Part shown: positions 13,313 through 20,398 of the stretch, piece by piece
Position numbering within the stretch: the first letter of the stretch is position 1
How the letters are laid out: every line of letters starts with the position of its first letter
Origin: an uncultured Bacteroidales bacterium
GTDB lineage: Bacteria; Bacteroidota; Bacteroidia; Bacteroidales; F082
Direction: 5' to 3'
NCBI GenBank assembly: GCA_937877465.1
Contig: CALFIT010000020.1
Coordinates: forward strand, 1 to 20,398
Length of the DNA: 20,398 bases
Notes under the pieces: model-generated
Database searches by the model: none
What the model saw: the letters and a program-made list of their open reading frames with translations, nothing else
Told to the model about the DNA's origin: nothing
Position numbers and translations under genes: made by a program

Positions 13313-14902
13313 ATGTCTGAAGAGAAACTTGAAAAAGTTGAAGAAGAGAAGACGGTGACGCGCGACTTGGTCATCAATTCGCACGCTTCGGAGGTTGACA
13401 TCGCTCTACTGGAGGACAACATACTTGTCGAACTTCACAGAGAGAAGACCAACAACCAGTTTGCGGTAGGAGACGTGTATCTGGGTCGGGTCAAGAAGAT
13501 CCTTCCCGGACTCAACGCGGCTTTCGTCGACGTGGGCTACCAAAAGGAGGCCTTCCTCCACTATCTCGACTTGGGCCTGCAAATCAACTCGTTGCTCAAG
13601 TACAAGAAGATGGTGGTGAAAGGCGAGGACGTGGCCATGGACAAGTTCAAGCTTGAGCCCGACTCGCCCAAGAACGGCAAGATCGCCGACCTGCTCAACG
13701 TGGGCGACCTGCTTCCCGTGCAGATTGCCAAGGAGCCTATCCACACCAAAGGCCCGAGAATCACCGCCGAGGTGTCCTTCGCCGGACGCTTCCTCGTGCT
13801 CGTGCCCTTCTCCAACCGCATCTCGGTATCACAGAAGATCCGCAGCAGCGAAGAACGCAACCGCCTGCGCCGTCTCATCCAAAGCATCCGCCCCAACAAC
13901 TATGGCGTCATCATCCGCACCGTCGCCGAAGGCAAGAAGGTGGCCGAACTCGACGCCGACCTCAGGGCACTCATCGCCAAATGGGAGCGATGCACAATGG
14001 AGATGAAGCAAATGACCACCTTCGGGAAGATGGTCAGCGAGATGGACCAGACCAGCGTCATGCTGCGCGACCTGCTGAACGAGTCGTTCAACAACATCCA
14101 CGTGAACGACGAAGCGCTCTATGAAGAAATTCGGAGTTACATCCAGACCATCGCCCCGCAGAAAGCCGAAATCGTGCAACTCTACCAAGGCAAGGAACCC
14201 ATCTTTGACCACTACAATGTTGCCAAGCAAATCAAAGGCTTCTTCGGGCGCGTCGTCACCATCAAAAACGGTGTTTACCTCATCATCGAACACACCGAGG
14301 CCATGCACGTCATCGACGTCAACAGCGGCCATCGGCTGAACAAGGAGAACACACCGGAAGAAAACGCCTTCCAAGTCAACCTCGACGCCGCCAAGGAAAT
14401 TGCGCGACAGCTGCGCCTGCGCGACATGGGCGGCATCATCATCGTCGACTTCATCGACCTCCACGAAGCCCGGCACCGCCGTATGCTCTACGAAGCCCTC
14501 GTGGAAGCCATGAAGCCCGACCGCGCCAAGCACACCGTGCTGCCCGCCACCAAGTTCGGACTCATCCAGATCACACGCCAGCGCGTGCGCCCCGAAACGG
14601 AAGTGCAAGTGCAAGAGAAATGCCCCGTGTGCGACGGCGAAGGCAAAATCCGTCCGGCCATCCTGTTCATCGACGAAATCGAAAACCACCTCAAGTACCT
14701 GCTCGTCGACCAAAACGAGAGCCACCTCACCTTGCAGGTGCATCCGTTCATCTATTCCTATCTCTGCATCAACGGACTGTTTTCGATTCGTCGCAAGTGG
14801 ATCAAGAAGTATGGCAAATCCTTCAAGGTGCAGTCCATGCCCGAATTCCACACCTTGCAGTACAACTTCCAGAACGCCAACGGCGAAGACATCAAGATCT
14901 GA
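13313..14902 (+). CDS. rng: Ribonuclease G/E family endoribonuclease
   Basis: A 529-residue Rne/Rng family RNase. The N-terminal S1-like domain has GDVYLGRVKKILPGLNAAFV (53-72). The catalytic DNase I-like domain has the Mg-binding Asp335 in HVIDVNSG and Asp379 in IIVDFIDL. The Zn-link CPVC is at 437-440, followed by DGEGK. The length fits RNase G rather than full RNase E, with no long C-terminal scaffold. It matures rRNA ends and helps degrade mRNA, cutting single-stranded AU-rich sites. The first 20 residues are acidic and poorly conserved; the ATG at 13313 is the only sensible start. Confidence 0.96.
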   Translation: MSEEKLEKVEEEKTVTRDLVINSHASEVDIALLEDNILVELHREKTNNQFAVGDVYLGRVKKILPGLNAAFVDVGYQKEAFLHYLDLGLQINSLLKYKKMVVKGEDVAMDKFKLEPDSPKNGKIADLLNVGDLLPVQIAKEPIHTKGPRITAEVSFAGRFLVLVPFSNRISVSQKIRSSEERNRLRRLIQSIRPNNYGVIIRTVAEGKKVAELDADLRALIAKWERCTMEMKQMTTFGKMVSEMDQTSVMLRDLLNESFNNIHVNDEALYEEIRSYIQTIAPQKAEIVQLYQGKEPIFDHYNVAKQIKGFFGRVVTIKNGVYLIIEHTEAMHVIDVNSGHRLNKENTPEENAFQVNLDAAKEIARQLRLRDMGGIIIVDFIDLHEARHRRMLYEALVEAMKPDRAKHTVLPATKFGLIQITRQRVRPETEVQVQEKCPVCDGEGKIRPAILFIDEIENHLKYLLVDQNESHLTLQVHPFIYSYLCINGLFSIRRKWIKKYGKSFKVQSMPEFHTLQYNFQNANGEDIKI

Positions 14903-14926
14903 ACGAAGTCGCTGCACGAAAACCTC

Positions 14927-14964
14927 GAAAGCCCGCCCAAAGTCGAGCGGGCTTTCTCTTTTTT
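14927..14964 (+). terminator. Terminator after rng
   Basis: GAAAGCCCGC (14927-14936) pairs perfectly with GCGGGCTTTC (14947-14956) around a 10-base loop, followed by CTCTTTTTT. It is a textbook rho-independent terminator 25 bases past the rng stop. Confidence 0.93.
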
Positions 14965-14966
14965 AC

Positions 14967-14974
14967 TATCTTTG
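14967..14974 (+). promoter_or_regulatory. Bacteroidetes -7 box (TATCTTTG) for trpS
   Basis: TATCTTTG is an exact consensus match, three bases after the T-run of the rng terminator. No TTTG is visible about 20 bases upstream; that position lies inside the terminator hairpin. Transcription would start near 14981, giving trpS a leader of about 12 bases. Confidence 0.6.
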
Positions 14975-14992
14975 CAACCAAATTCTGTTATT

Positions 14993-15988
14993 ATGGCAAA
15001 AGACATCGTATTGAGCGGCATCCGCCCCACCGGAAACCTCCACTTAGGCAACTACTACGGCGCCGTGCGCAGCTTCGTGAAAATGCAGGAAGACTACAAC
15101 TGCTATTTCTTCATCGCCGACTGGCATTCGCTGACTACGCACCCCAAGCCGGAAAACATACAACGCTCGGCTCGTACCATCTTGGCTGAATATTTGGCCT
15201 GCGGCATCGACCCCGAAAAGGCCACGATTTACGTCCAGAGCGACGTGCCCGAGACCATTGAGCTGTACCTTTATTTTAATATGAACGCCTACATCGGTGA
15301 ACTGGGGCGCGTGACCACCTTCAAGGAGAAGGCCCGCCAGCAGCCCGATAACGTCAACGCCGGCTTGTTCACCTATCCCACCTTGATGGCTGCCGACATC
15401 CTGCAACACCGCGCCAAGTGGGTGCCAGTGGGCAAGGATCAGGAGCAGAACATGGAGATGGCCCGCAAGTGTGCCCGCCGTTTCAACAACATCTACGGCA
15501 TCGAGTTCTTCCCCGAACCGCAAAACTACTACTTCGGCGGCGACGCCATCAAGGTGCCCGGACTCGACGGCAGCGGCAAGATGGGCAAGAGCGACGGCAA
15601 CTGCATCTACCTCTTCGAAGACGAGAAGGCCATGCGCAAGAAGGTGATGCGTGCCGTCACCGACAGTGGCCCGACCGAGCCTAACAGCCCCAAGCCCGAA
15701 GTCATCCAAAACCTCTTCACGATGATGAATATCGTCAGCGAACCCGAGACGGTGAAGTATTTCGACGAGAAATGGAACGACTGCTCCATCCGCTACGGCG
15801 ACATGAAGAAACAGTTGGCCGAGGACTTGGAGAAGACTGTCGCCCCCATCCGTGAGCGCATCATCGAGTTCTCGTCGGACACCGAGCGCCTCGACCGCAT
15901 TGCCCGCATGGGCGCCGAGAAGGCCCGCGAGAGCGCAGCGAAGACCTTGAACGAAGTGAGGAAAATCATCGGATTTAGAGTTTATTAG
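14993..15988 (+). CDS. trpS: Tryptophanyl-tRNA synthetase
   Basis: A 331-residue class I aminoacyl-tRNA synthetase that attaches tryptophan to tRNA-Trp. The HIGH motif is TGNLHLGNY (13-21) and the KMSKS motif is GKMGKSDGN (195-203). SGIRPTG, WVPVGKDQ and GELGRVTTFKEK are further TrpRS hallmarks. Length is normal. The start at 14993 gives MAKDIVLSGIRPTG; the upstream in-frame TTG at 14972 overlaps the -7 box and would add unconserved residues. It is probably read with hflX, whose ATG is 78 bases further on. Confidence 0.97.
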   Translation: MAKDIVLSGIRPTGNLHLGNYYGAVRSFVKMQEDYNCYFFIADWHSLTTHPKPENIQRSARTILAEYLACGIDPEKATIYVQSDVPETIELYLYFNMNAYIGELGRVTTFKEKARQQPDNVNAGLFTYPTLMAADILQHRAKWVPVGKDQEQNMEMARKCARRFNNIYGIEFFPEPQNYYFGGDAIKVPGLDGSGKMGKSDGNCIYLFEDEKAMRKKVMRAVTDSGPTEPNSPKPEVIQNLFTMMNIVSEPETVKYFDEKWNDCSIRYGDMKKQLAEDLEKTVAPIRERIIEFSSDTERLDRIARMGAEKARESAAKTLNEVRKIIGFRVY

Positions 15989-15999
15989 TTTATAATTCG

Positions 16000-16061
16000 C
16001 AGTTGTTCGGTTGAAACATGAGAGAAAACTGATAATTGAACAACTGATAACTGAACAACTG
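16000..16061. repeat. AACTGA tandem and inverted repeats before hflX
   Basis: Two near-identical 15-base units (16027-16041 and 16042-16056) share AACTGATAAYTGAAC, followed by a partial third. CAGTTGTTCGGTT (16000-16012) is inverted relative to 16049-16061 and can pair over 13 positions with one G-T, or with 16034-16046. The hairpin would end 5 bases before the hflX ATG, so it may affect translation. The AACTG core resembles the heptamers in the phosphatase gene. Confidence 0.7.
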
Positions 16062-16066
16062 AAAAA

Positions 16067-17260
16067 ATGGGCGACTTCATCACATACGAAAAAATACCAG
16101 AAAAGGCCGTGCTGATTGCCGTGGCCTCAAAGAAACAGAGCCGCGAGCGCACGGAAGAGTATTTGGACGAATTAGCGTTCCTCTTGGAAACGGCTGGCGG
16201 CGTGCCGGTGGCACGTTTCGTGCAGGCCATGGACCATCCGAGCAGCGTCACCTACTTAGGCTCGGGCAAGTTGGAGGAAATCCACCAGTACATTAAGGCA
16301 GAGAACATCGAGATTGCCGTCGTCGACGACGAACTGAGCGCGACTCAAGCCCGCAACATGGAGCAGGCCTTGGAGTGTCGCGTCATCGACCGCACGAGCC
16401 TGATTTTGGACATCTTCGCCTCCAACGCGCATACGGCTCACGCCAAGGCGCAGGTGGAATTGGCTCAGTATCAATACCTTCTGCCTCGCTTGACCCGCAT
16501 GTGGACGCACTTGGAACGTCAGCGCGGCGGCATCGGCATGAGAGGCCCGGGCGAGACCCAAATCGAGACCGACCGCCGTTTGATTACGGAGCGCATCGCC
16601 TTGCTGAAAGAGAAGCTGAAGGACATCGACATGCAAAAAACCGTGCAGCGCAAGAACCGTGGCAAGTTGGTGCGCGTGGCCCTCGTCGGCTACACCAACG
16701 TGGGCAAGTCCACAATCATGAACCTGTTGAGCAAGTCGGAGGTCTATACCGAAAACAAACTCTTCGCCACTTTAGACACCACGGTGCGCAAGGTGGTGGT
16801 GGAGAATTTACCTTTCCTTTTGTCTGATACTGTGGGCTTTATCCGCAAGCTGCCGCATCATCTCGTCGAGTCGTTCAAATCCACCTTGGACGAGGTGCGC
16901 GAATCGGACATCCTGCTCCATGTGGTCGACATTTCGCATCCCGACTTCGAGGCGCAGATGGAGGTCGTCAACCAGACCTTGGCCGAACTCGGTTGCGCCG
17001 ACAAGAAGACCATCGTCGTCTTCAACAAGACCGATGCCTACACATGGGAGGAGAAGGCCCCCGACGACCTCACACCGCCCACCAAGCGCAACGTTTCGTA
17101 CGACGAGCTGCAACAGACATGGATGGCCAAGATGAACGACAACTGCATCTTCATCTCCGCCAAAAACCGCGACAACTATCAGGAATTTAGGGATTTGCTT
17201 TACAAGGAAATCCGCGACATGCACGCCATTCGCTATCCTTACGACAACTTCTTGTATTGA
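16067..17260 (+). CDS. hflX: Ribosome-associated GTPase HflX
   Basis: A 397-residue HflX. The N-terminal nucleotide-binding domain has VTYLGSGKLEEI, and the glycine-rich linker GGIGMRGPGETQIETDRR (154-171) is unique to HflX. The GTPase domain has G1 GYTNVGKST (208-216), G3 DTVGFI (254-259) and G4 NKTD (320-323). HflX binds the 50S subunit and splits stalled or heat-damaged ribosomes. Start at 16067 follows the repeat-containing leader. Its stop codon directly abuts the stop of the converging CPBP gene. Confidence 0.97.
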   Translation: MGDFITYEKIPEKAVLIAVASKKQSRERTEEYLDELAFLLETAGGVPVARFVQAMDHPSSVTYLGSGKLEEIHQYIKAENIEIAVVDDELSATQARNMEQALECRVIDRTSLILDIFASNAHTAHAKAQVELAQYQYLLPRLTRMWTHLERQRGGIGMRGPGETQIETDRRLITERIALLKEKLKDIDMQKTVQRKNRGKLVRVALVGYTNVGKSTIMNLLSKSEVYTENKLFATLDTTVRKVVVENLPFLLSDTVGFIRKLPHHLVESFKSTLDEVRESDILLHVVDISHPDFEAQMEVVNQTLAELGCADKKTIVVFNKTDAYTWEEKAPDDLTPPTKRNVSYDELQQTWMAKMNDNCIFISAKNRDNYQEFRDLLYKEIRDMHAIRYPYDNFLY

Positions 17261-18121
17261 CTATGCATGGCTGTCGGCGGCTTTCTTCCGCCAACACCAA
17301 ACGACAAGCGCCACCGTAATCATTGCACTCGCCGCGATGAGCCAGATGTTGGTGGTCTCACCGAAATGCTCAGCGTCGTCGATGACACCTTTGTTGCATA
17401 GGTAATAGAGCAACACGGTGGTGCCATTGTTGAGGCAATGCATCAGGATGCTCGGCCAAAGCGAGCCGCTGACATAGAACATGTAGCCTAACAAAACACC
17501 CAAAAACATACGCGGCAAGAAGCCGTAGAACTGGAAGTGGATGAACGAGAAGATGGCCGCCGTGAGGATGATGGCCACATGCGGGTTCATGCGCCGCGTC
17601 AGTCCTTGTTGCAGCACGCCACGGAAAGTCAGTTCCTCGCCAATGGCAGGTATCAAGGCGATGACGAGCAGGTTGAGCAACAGGCCGCCGATGGTGTCGA
17701 CGTTGAGCATCTGCTCGGTGAGGGCGGCGGCGCTCTCCTCCAGGGCTTTCATCATGTCTTCAAGCGCCTGTAACGCGCCTCCCAACTTCATGCCTTCGTT
17801 CCAAGTGGTCAAGGTGGTGGTGACGGGAATGGAGACGTAGATCAGCGCGATGGCGGCCAAAGCGAACAGAGGCCAAGGCCTGTTGACGCTGCGGAAGCCC
17901 AAATCGCGCATCTGATGCTCCTTGCGCGTGACGAAATAGTAGACAATGGGCGGCACCACAAACATAAAGATGGAGCTGATGCCTTGCCCGATTTTCATGC
18001 CCGTGTTGCCCATCAGCATGAAAACGCTACTGACGGCGACGCCTATCGTTCCGCTAACCAATAAGATAACCAAGAAAATCAGGATTCTTGCCCCAGTGGA
18101 TTGTTTCAAGTTTTCTGACAT
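17261..18121 (-). CDS. CPBP-family intramembrane metalloprotease
   Basis: A 286-residue membrane protein with about eight hydrophobic segments. The CPBP (Abi) motifs are all present: EELTFR at 162-167 (EExxxR), FSFIHFQF with His195 (FxxxH), and HCLNN at 228-232 (HxxxN/D). Family members are Rce1-like glutamate proteases in the membrane, linked to prenyl-protein cleavage, immunity to bacteriocins or regulated proteolysis; the substrate here is unknown. The N-terminus MSENLKQSTG is short and cytosolic. It starts 62 bases from the divergent dus gene and converges on hflX with no gap. Confidence 0.92.
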   Translation of the reverse strand: MSENLKQSTGARILIFLVILLVSGTIGVAVSSVFMLMGNTGMKIGQGISSIFMFVVPPIVYYFVTRKEHQMRDLGFRSVNRPWPLFALAAIALIYVSIPVTTTLTTWNEGMKLGGALQALEDMMKALEESAAALTEQMLNVDTIGGLLLNLLVIALIPAIGEELTFRGVLQQGLTRRMNPHVAIILTAAIFSFIHFQFYGFLPRMFLGVLLGYMFYVSGSLWPSILMHCLNNGTTVLLYYLCNKGVIDDAEHFGETTNIWLIAASAMITVALVVWCWRKKAADSHA

Positions 18122-18134
18122 AACGCAATAGTAT

Positions 18135-18166
18135 TTTGGCGCAAAGATACGGTTTTTGTATTTTTG
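18135..18166 (+). promoter_or_regulatory. Bacteroidetes promoter of the dus gene
   Basis: TTTG (18135-18138), a 20-base spacer and TATTTTTG (18159-18166) match the full Bacteroidetes consensus. Transcription would start near 18173, about 11 bases before the ATG at 18184. The -7 box of the opposite CPBP promoter sits within its spacer. Confidence 0.75.
18142..18149 (-). promoter_or_regulatory. Bacteroidetes -7 box (TATCTTTG) for the CPBP protease gene
   Basis: On the minus strand TATCTTTG is an exact match, with a poor TTTTCG in the -33 area (18175-18170). Transcription would begin near 18135, giving a leader of about 14 bases before the ATG at 18121. Confidence 0.6.
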
Positions 18167-18183
18167 CAGCGAAAATTCTGTTG

Positions 18184-19164
18184 ATGTACAAGCTCGCCCA
18201 TTTGCAATTCGACCATTATCCGCTGCTGCTCGCCCCGATGGAGGACGTCTCCGACCCGCCGTTCCGCTATGTCTGCAAAATGTTTGGCGCCGACGTGGTC
18301 TATTCCGAGTTCATCTCCGCCGACGGACTCATCCGCGACTCGGTGAAAAGCATCAAGAAGCTCGACTTCGAGGAGATGGAACGTCCCGTGGGCATCCAGA
18401 TCTTCGGCAATGCCGTCGCGCCGATGGTGGAGGCGGCGCGTTATGCCGAGACTGCCCATCCCGATTTGCTTGACATCAACTTCGGCTGTCCGGTGAAGAA
18501 GGTGGCCTCGAAAGGTGCGGGTTCGGGCATCATGAACGACATCCCCAAGATGGTGGCCATCACCAAGGCCGTGGTGGAGGCCGTCAAGACGCCCGTCACG
18601 GTGAAGACGCGCCTCGGCTACGACGACCAGCACCGCGACATCGTCGACATCGCCGAGCGGCTGCAAGACGTGGGCATCGCCGCGCTGACCATTCACGGTC
18701 GGTTGCGCACCACAAAATACAGCGAACCCGCCGACTGGACCCTCATCGGAGCCGTGAAAGACAACCCTCGGATGCACATCCCCATCATCGGCAATGGCGA
18801 CGTGGTGGACGGCCCTTCGGCGAAGCATTACAAAGACACTTTCGGCGTGGATGGCCTGATGATTGGTCGCGCCACCTACGGCAACCCGTGGATTTTCAGC
18901 CAGATAAAGCATTATTTGGAAACGGGGGAAACGCTGCCCTCGCCCGACGTGGCGGAGCGCGTGCGCGTGAGCAAAATCCAGTTGGAAAGGTCGGTGGAGT
19001 GGAAGGGCGAGCATATCGCCTTGTTGGAAATCAGGAAGCACTGGGCTTCGTATTTCAAGGGACTGCCGAACTTCAAGCCGTTCAAGATGCGGTTGATGGA
19101 AACGCTGTCGGTGGAGGAGGTTTTCGCTATCTTGGACGAAATCAAGCGACAATACCATCCTTGA
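18184..19164 (+). CDS. dusB: tRNA-dihydrouridine synthase (DusB-like)
   Basis: A 326-residue FMN enzyme that reduces uridines in the tRNA D-loop. It begins with a TIM-barrel LLLAPMEDVSDPPFR, has DINFGCPVKKVASKGAGSG (97-115) with catalytic Cys102, ALTIHGRLRTTKY and IPIIGNGDV, and GLMIGRATYGNPWIF near 220-235 for FMN binding. All are Dus hallmarks; the B type is the common single copy in Bacteroidetes. The start at 18184 is chosen to fit the promoter and the family; an in-frame TTG at 18136 lies within the promoter. It overlaps the converging HAD gene by 23 bases. Confidence 0.93.
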   Translation: MYKLAHLQFDHYPLLLAPMEDVSDPPFRYVCKMFGADVVYSEFISADGLIRDSVKSIKKLDFEEMERPVGIQIFGNAVAPMVEAARYAETAHPDLLDINFGCPVKKVASKGAGSGIMNDIPKMVAITKAVVEAVKTPVTVKTRLGYDDQHRDIVDIAERLQDVGIAALTIHGRLRTTKYSEPADWTLIGAVKDNPRMHIPIIGNGDVVDGPSAKHYKDTFGVDGLMIGRATYGNPWIFSQIKHYLETGETLPSPDVAERVRVSKIQLERSVEWKGEHIALLEIRKHWASYFKGLPNFKPFKMRLMETLSVEEVFAILDEIKRQYHP

Positions 19165-19789
19165 GCACGCCGTTCACAAACAAATTCCTCACCAACTCGT
19201 CGCGGCGGATATGATAAGTGTTGATGCCCAACGCCTGTGCAGCCTTGATGTTCGCTGCCGTGTCGTCGATGAAGAGCGTCTCTTCGGGCAGCAGATGTTC
19301 ATGGTCGAGGATAAGCTCGAAGAAGCGCGGGTCGGGTTTCTCCAAATGTTCGGCAAACGAGAAATACGACTTGTGGAACAGCTCGTCAAACTCGTTGTAG
19401 CCAAAACGCAGTTGCAAGTCCCTGATGTACAGGTCGTAGTGAATCACGTTGGTGTTGCTCATCAGGAAGATCTTGTAGTGCTTCTTCACCTTTTCGATGG
19501 CCTCGATGCGCTCGCGGGGGATGTCGAGGAGCATGGCATTCCAGATGGAGTCGAATTTTTGGTCGGTCATCCTTTCCTGTCCGATTAGTGCTTTCATGCG
19601 TTTGCGGAAGGTGGGGGCGGTGTAGATGCCGGTGTCGAATTTGCTCATTATGTCGATAAACTCCTGTGAGAGTGGAAGTTTGCGGATGTCGACTCCCATT
19701 TTTTCGAGTTCTTTGTAAACGATGTTTTCGTCGATGTCGAGGATGACGCCGCCGAGGTCGAAGATGATGTTTTTGATTCTTGTGTTCAT
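19142..19789 (-). CDS. HAD-superfamily phosphatase (YihX-like)
   Basis: A 215-residue HAD hydrolase with motif I IIFDLGGVILDID (8-20; nucleophile Asp11), motif II FLMSNTN (Ser/Asn-containing), a Lys in KPDPRFFE (motif III) and ETLFIDDTAANIKAAQALG (motif IV). The usual second Asp of motif I is Gly (DLGG), as in the YihX-like subgroup. Such enzymes remove phosphate from sugars or other small metabolites; the substrate is not evident. The ATG at 19789 gives MNTRIKNIIFDLGG; the longer form from 19843 has an unlikely basic extension and overlaps the promoter. It overlaps the dus 3' end. Confidence 0.88.
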   Translation of the reverse strand: MNTRIKNIIFDLGGVILDIDENIVYKELEKMGVDIRKLPLSQEFIDIMSKFDTGIYTAPTFRKRMKALIGQERMTDQKFDSIWNAMLLDIPRERIEAIEKVKKHYKIFLMSNTNVIHYDLYIRDLQLRFGYNEFDELFHKSYFSFAEHLEKPDPRFFELILDHEHLLPEETLFIDDTAANIKAAQALGINTYHIRRDELVRNLFVNGVLKDGIVA

Positions 19790-19819
19790 TTTTGATGAAA
19801 AATTCGGTCTAATTCGGTG

Positions 19820-19850
19820 CAAAATTGTAACTTTGCAGCGCAAAAAGCAA
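19820..19850 (-). promoter_or_regulatory. Probable promoter of the HAD gene
   Basis: On the minus strand TTG (19850-19848), a 20-base spacer and CAATTTTG (19827-19820), one base off TAnnTTTG. The predicted start near 19813 leaves a leader of about 24 bases. Its -7 box lies back-to-back with the tRNA -7 box. Confidence 0.5.
19828..19835 (+). promoter_or_regulatory. Bacteroidetes -7 box (TAACTTTG) for the tRNA gene
   Basis: TAACTTTG is an exact TAnnTTTG match; TTCG (19803-19806) lies 21 bases upstream as a weak -33. The start near 19842 gives a 5' leader of about 50 bases to be removed by RNase P. It directly abuts the oppositely directed HAD -7 box. Confidence 0.6.
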
Positions 19851-19891
19851 GAAAAAAGACGGAAATCTTCGTCGCATTCGGGCTTTTTTGC

Positions 19892-19965
19892 GGTCCCATA
19901 GCGCAGTTGGTTAGAGCAACTGACTCATAATCAGTAGGTCCTAGGTTCAAGCCCTAGTGGGACCA
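19892..19965 (+). tRNA. tRNA with CAT anticodon (Met elongator or Ile2)
   Basis: A complete 74-base cloverleaf. The acceptor GGTCCCA pairs with TGGGACC. The D-arm starts GCGC and contains AGTTGGTTA. The anticodon stem ACTGA/TCAGT encloses loop CTCATAA with anticodon CAT. The T-arm CTAGG TTCAAGC CCTAG pairs fully. The discriminator is A and CCA is not encoded. The D stem has one G-A mismatch. CAT occurs in elongator Met and in Ile2, which TilS modifies to read ATA; acceptor and anticodon arm look closer to Ile2 (E. coli Ile2 has GGCCCC and GACTCATAATC), but this is not decisive. It is not an initiator, since the three G-C pairs of initiator anticodon stems are absent. Confidence 0.93.
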
Positions 19966-19971
19966 CATGAA

Positions 19972-19997
19972 AAAAGCCACTCTTTCGGGTGGCTTTT
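19972..19997. terminator. Bidirectional terminator between the tRNA and the T9SS gene
   Basis: AAAAGCCAC (19972-19980) pairs with GTGGCTTTT (19989-19997) around an 8-base loop. On the minus strand the hairpin is followed by six T, a good terminator for the gene ending at 20026. On the plus strand it has four T and could end the tRNA transcript. Confidence 0.8.
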
Positions 19998-20025
19998 CCG
20001 TTAGTGTTTGCTTGTATGTAGGTCG

Positions 20026-20398
20026 TCATTCCTTCACCACCTTCCGCACGCATTTGCGGCCTTCCTCGTCGGTGATTTTGACGAAATAGACGCCGGCGGG
20101 CAGATTGCTGATGTCGATGGTGATGTGCTCGCTCTTGCCTGTGGTGCAGGCTACGCGCTGACCAAGCGTGTTGTGTACTTCGGCTTGCCGCAGATTCTCG
20201 CCCGTGATGGTGACGAGACCCGTGGTGGGGTTGGGGTGGAGGGTGGCGAAAGCCGTGATTTCGGCCTCGTCAATGCCTTCGGTTATGCTGGTCTGTCCCC
20301 AATGCAGGGGATAGTTGGGGATGGTGCAGAAGCACTGCTTATCCAAAATAAGATAGCCTTCTGAATGCCATCCTGACTTTTGCTCTCCGTCTTTATCC
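20026..20398 (-). CDS. T9SS type A sorting-domain protein, C-terminal fragment
   Basis: The reading frame is open to the right edge, so only the last 123 residues or so are seen, and the catalytic or binding part lies outside the window. The end, from LHPNPTTGLVTI to LPAGVYFVKITDEEGRK and the final VRKVVKE, is a type A T9SS sorting domain of about 75 residues that directs export through the outer membrane. Before it lies a segment with two nearby cysteines (KQCFCTIPN) and WGQTS. The apparent start at 20346 is a TTG inside the frame and not the real start. A terminator follows 29 bases after the stop. Confidence 0.85.
   Translation of the reverse strand, partial: DKDGEQKSGWHSEGYLILDKQCFCTIPNYPLHWGQTSITEGIDEAEITAFATLHPNPTTGLVTITGENLRQAEVHNTLGQRVACTTGKSEHITIDISNLPAGVYFVKITDEEGRKCVRKVVKE

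Noticed and set aside
13829..14917. Minus-strand reading frame of 362 codons
   Set aside because: Antisense to rng, which has all RNase G motifs; the product is repetitive Val/Asp/Phe-rich with no recognisable domain.
14972..14992. TTG start of trpS
   Set aside because: It overlaps the -7 promoter box and would add non-conserved residues before the normal MAKDIVLSGIRPTG start.
18106..19158. Minus-strand reading frame of 350 codons
   Set aside because: Antisense to the dus gene and covering its promoter; His/Arg/Val-rich shadow without domain features.

Overview
The window comes from a Bacteroidales bacterium, probably a gut or rumen relative of Prevotella or Bacteroides. The evidence is the gliding genes gldE and gldD beside ssb and mutY, two proteins with type IX secretion (T9SS) C-terminal sorting domains, repeated Bacteroidetes promoter boxes (TAnnTTTG, some with an upstream TTTG), and few Shine-Dalgarno sites. 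Genes are packed tightly on both strands.

Layout. 1-176: 3' end of a tryptophanase-like gene with a terminator. 280-810: an AT-rich HigB-type toxin with a very short antitoxin partner lacking the usual HTH domain. 825-1391: an MntP-like membrane protein. 1418-1489: a palindromic intergenic repeat. 1515-2567: a secreted endonuclease I with a T9SS tag. 2600-3286: an AT-rich lipoprotein of unknown function. 3292-4221 (-): a CorA transporter.

9074 down to 4384 (-): the most interesting block, a five-gene apparent operon read from one good promoter. In order it encodes a LolA-like periplasmic protein, a membrane sensor with a PP2C phosphatase and a C-terminal RsbW-like ATPase in one chain, a STAS anti-sigma-factor antagonist, a (p)ppGpp synthetase and a (p)ppGpp hydrolase. 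Three of the four junctions overlap or are only 7 nt apart, and the fourth (LolA to phosphatase) is also 7 nt or an overlap depending on the start. This suggests that an extracytoplasmic signal is passed through partner switching to alarmone metabolism. A run of ten heptanucleotides sits in frame inside the phosphatase domain and could make the gene phase-variable.

12677 down to 9173 (-): mutY, ssb, gldE and gldD, combining DNA maintenance with gliding/T9SS machinery. 12818-14902 (+): HU, a 29-residue very basic protein that resembles the COX24/AURKAIP1 (bS22/mS38) ribosomal-protein motif, a strong terminator, then RNase G. 14993-17260 (+): trpS and hflX. 17261-18121 (-): a CPBP membrane protease. 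18184-19164 (+): a tRNA-dihydrouridine synthase. 19142-19789 (-): a HAD hydrolase. 19892-19965 (+): a tRNA with a CAT anticodon. 20026-20398 (-): the tail of another T9SS cargo protein.

There is no CRISPR, transposase or rRNA, and no gene-free stretch longer than 300 bases. All function calls come from reading motifs by eye; no database search was possible.
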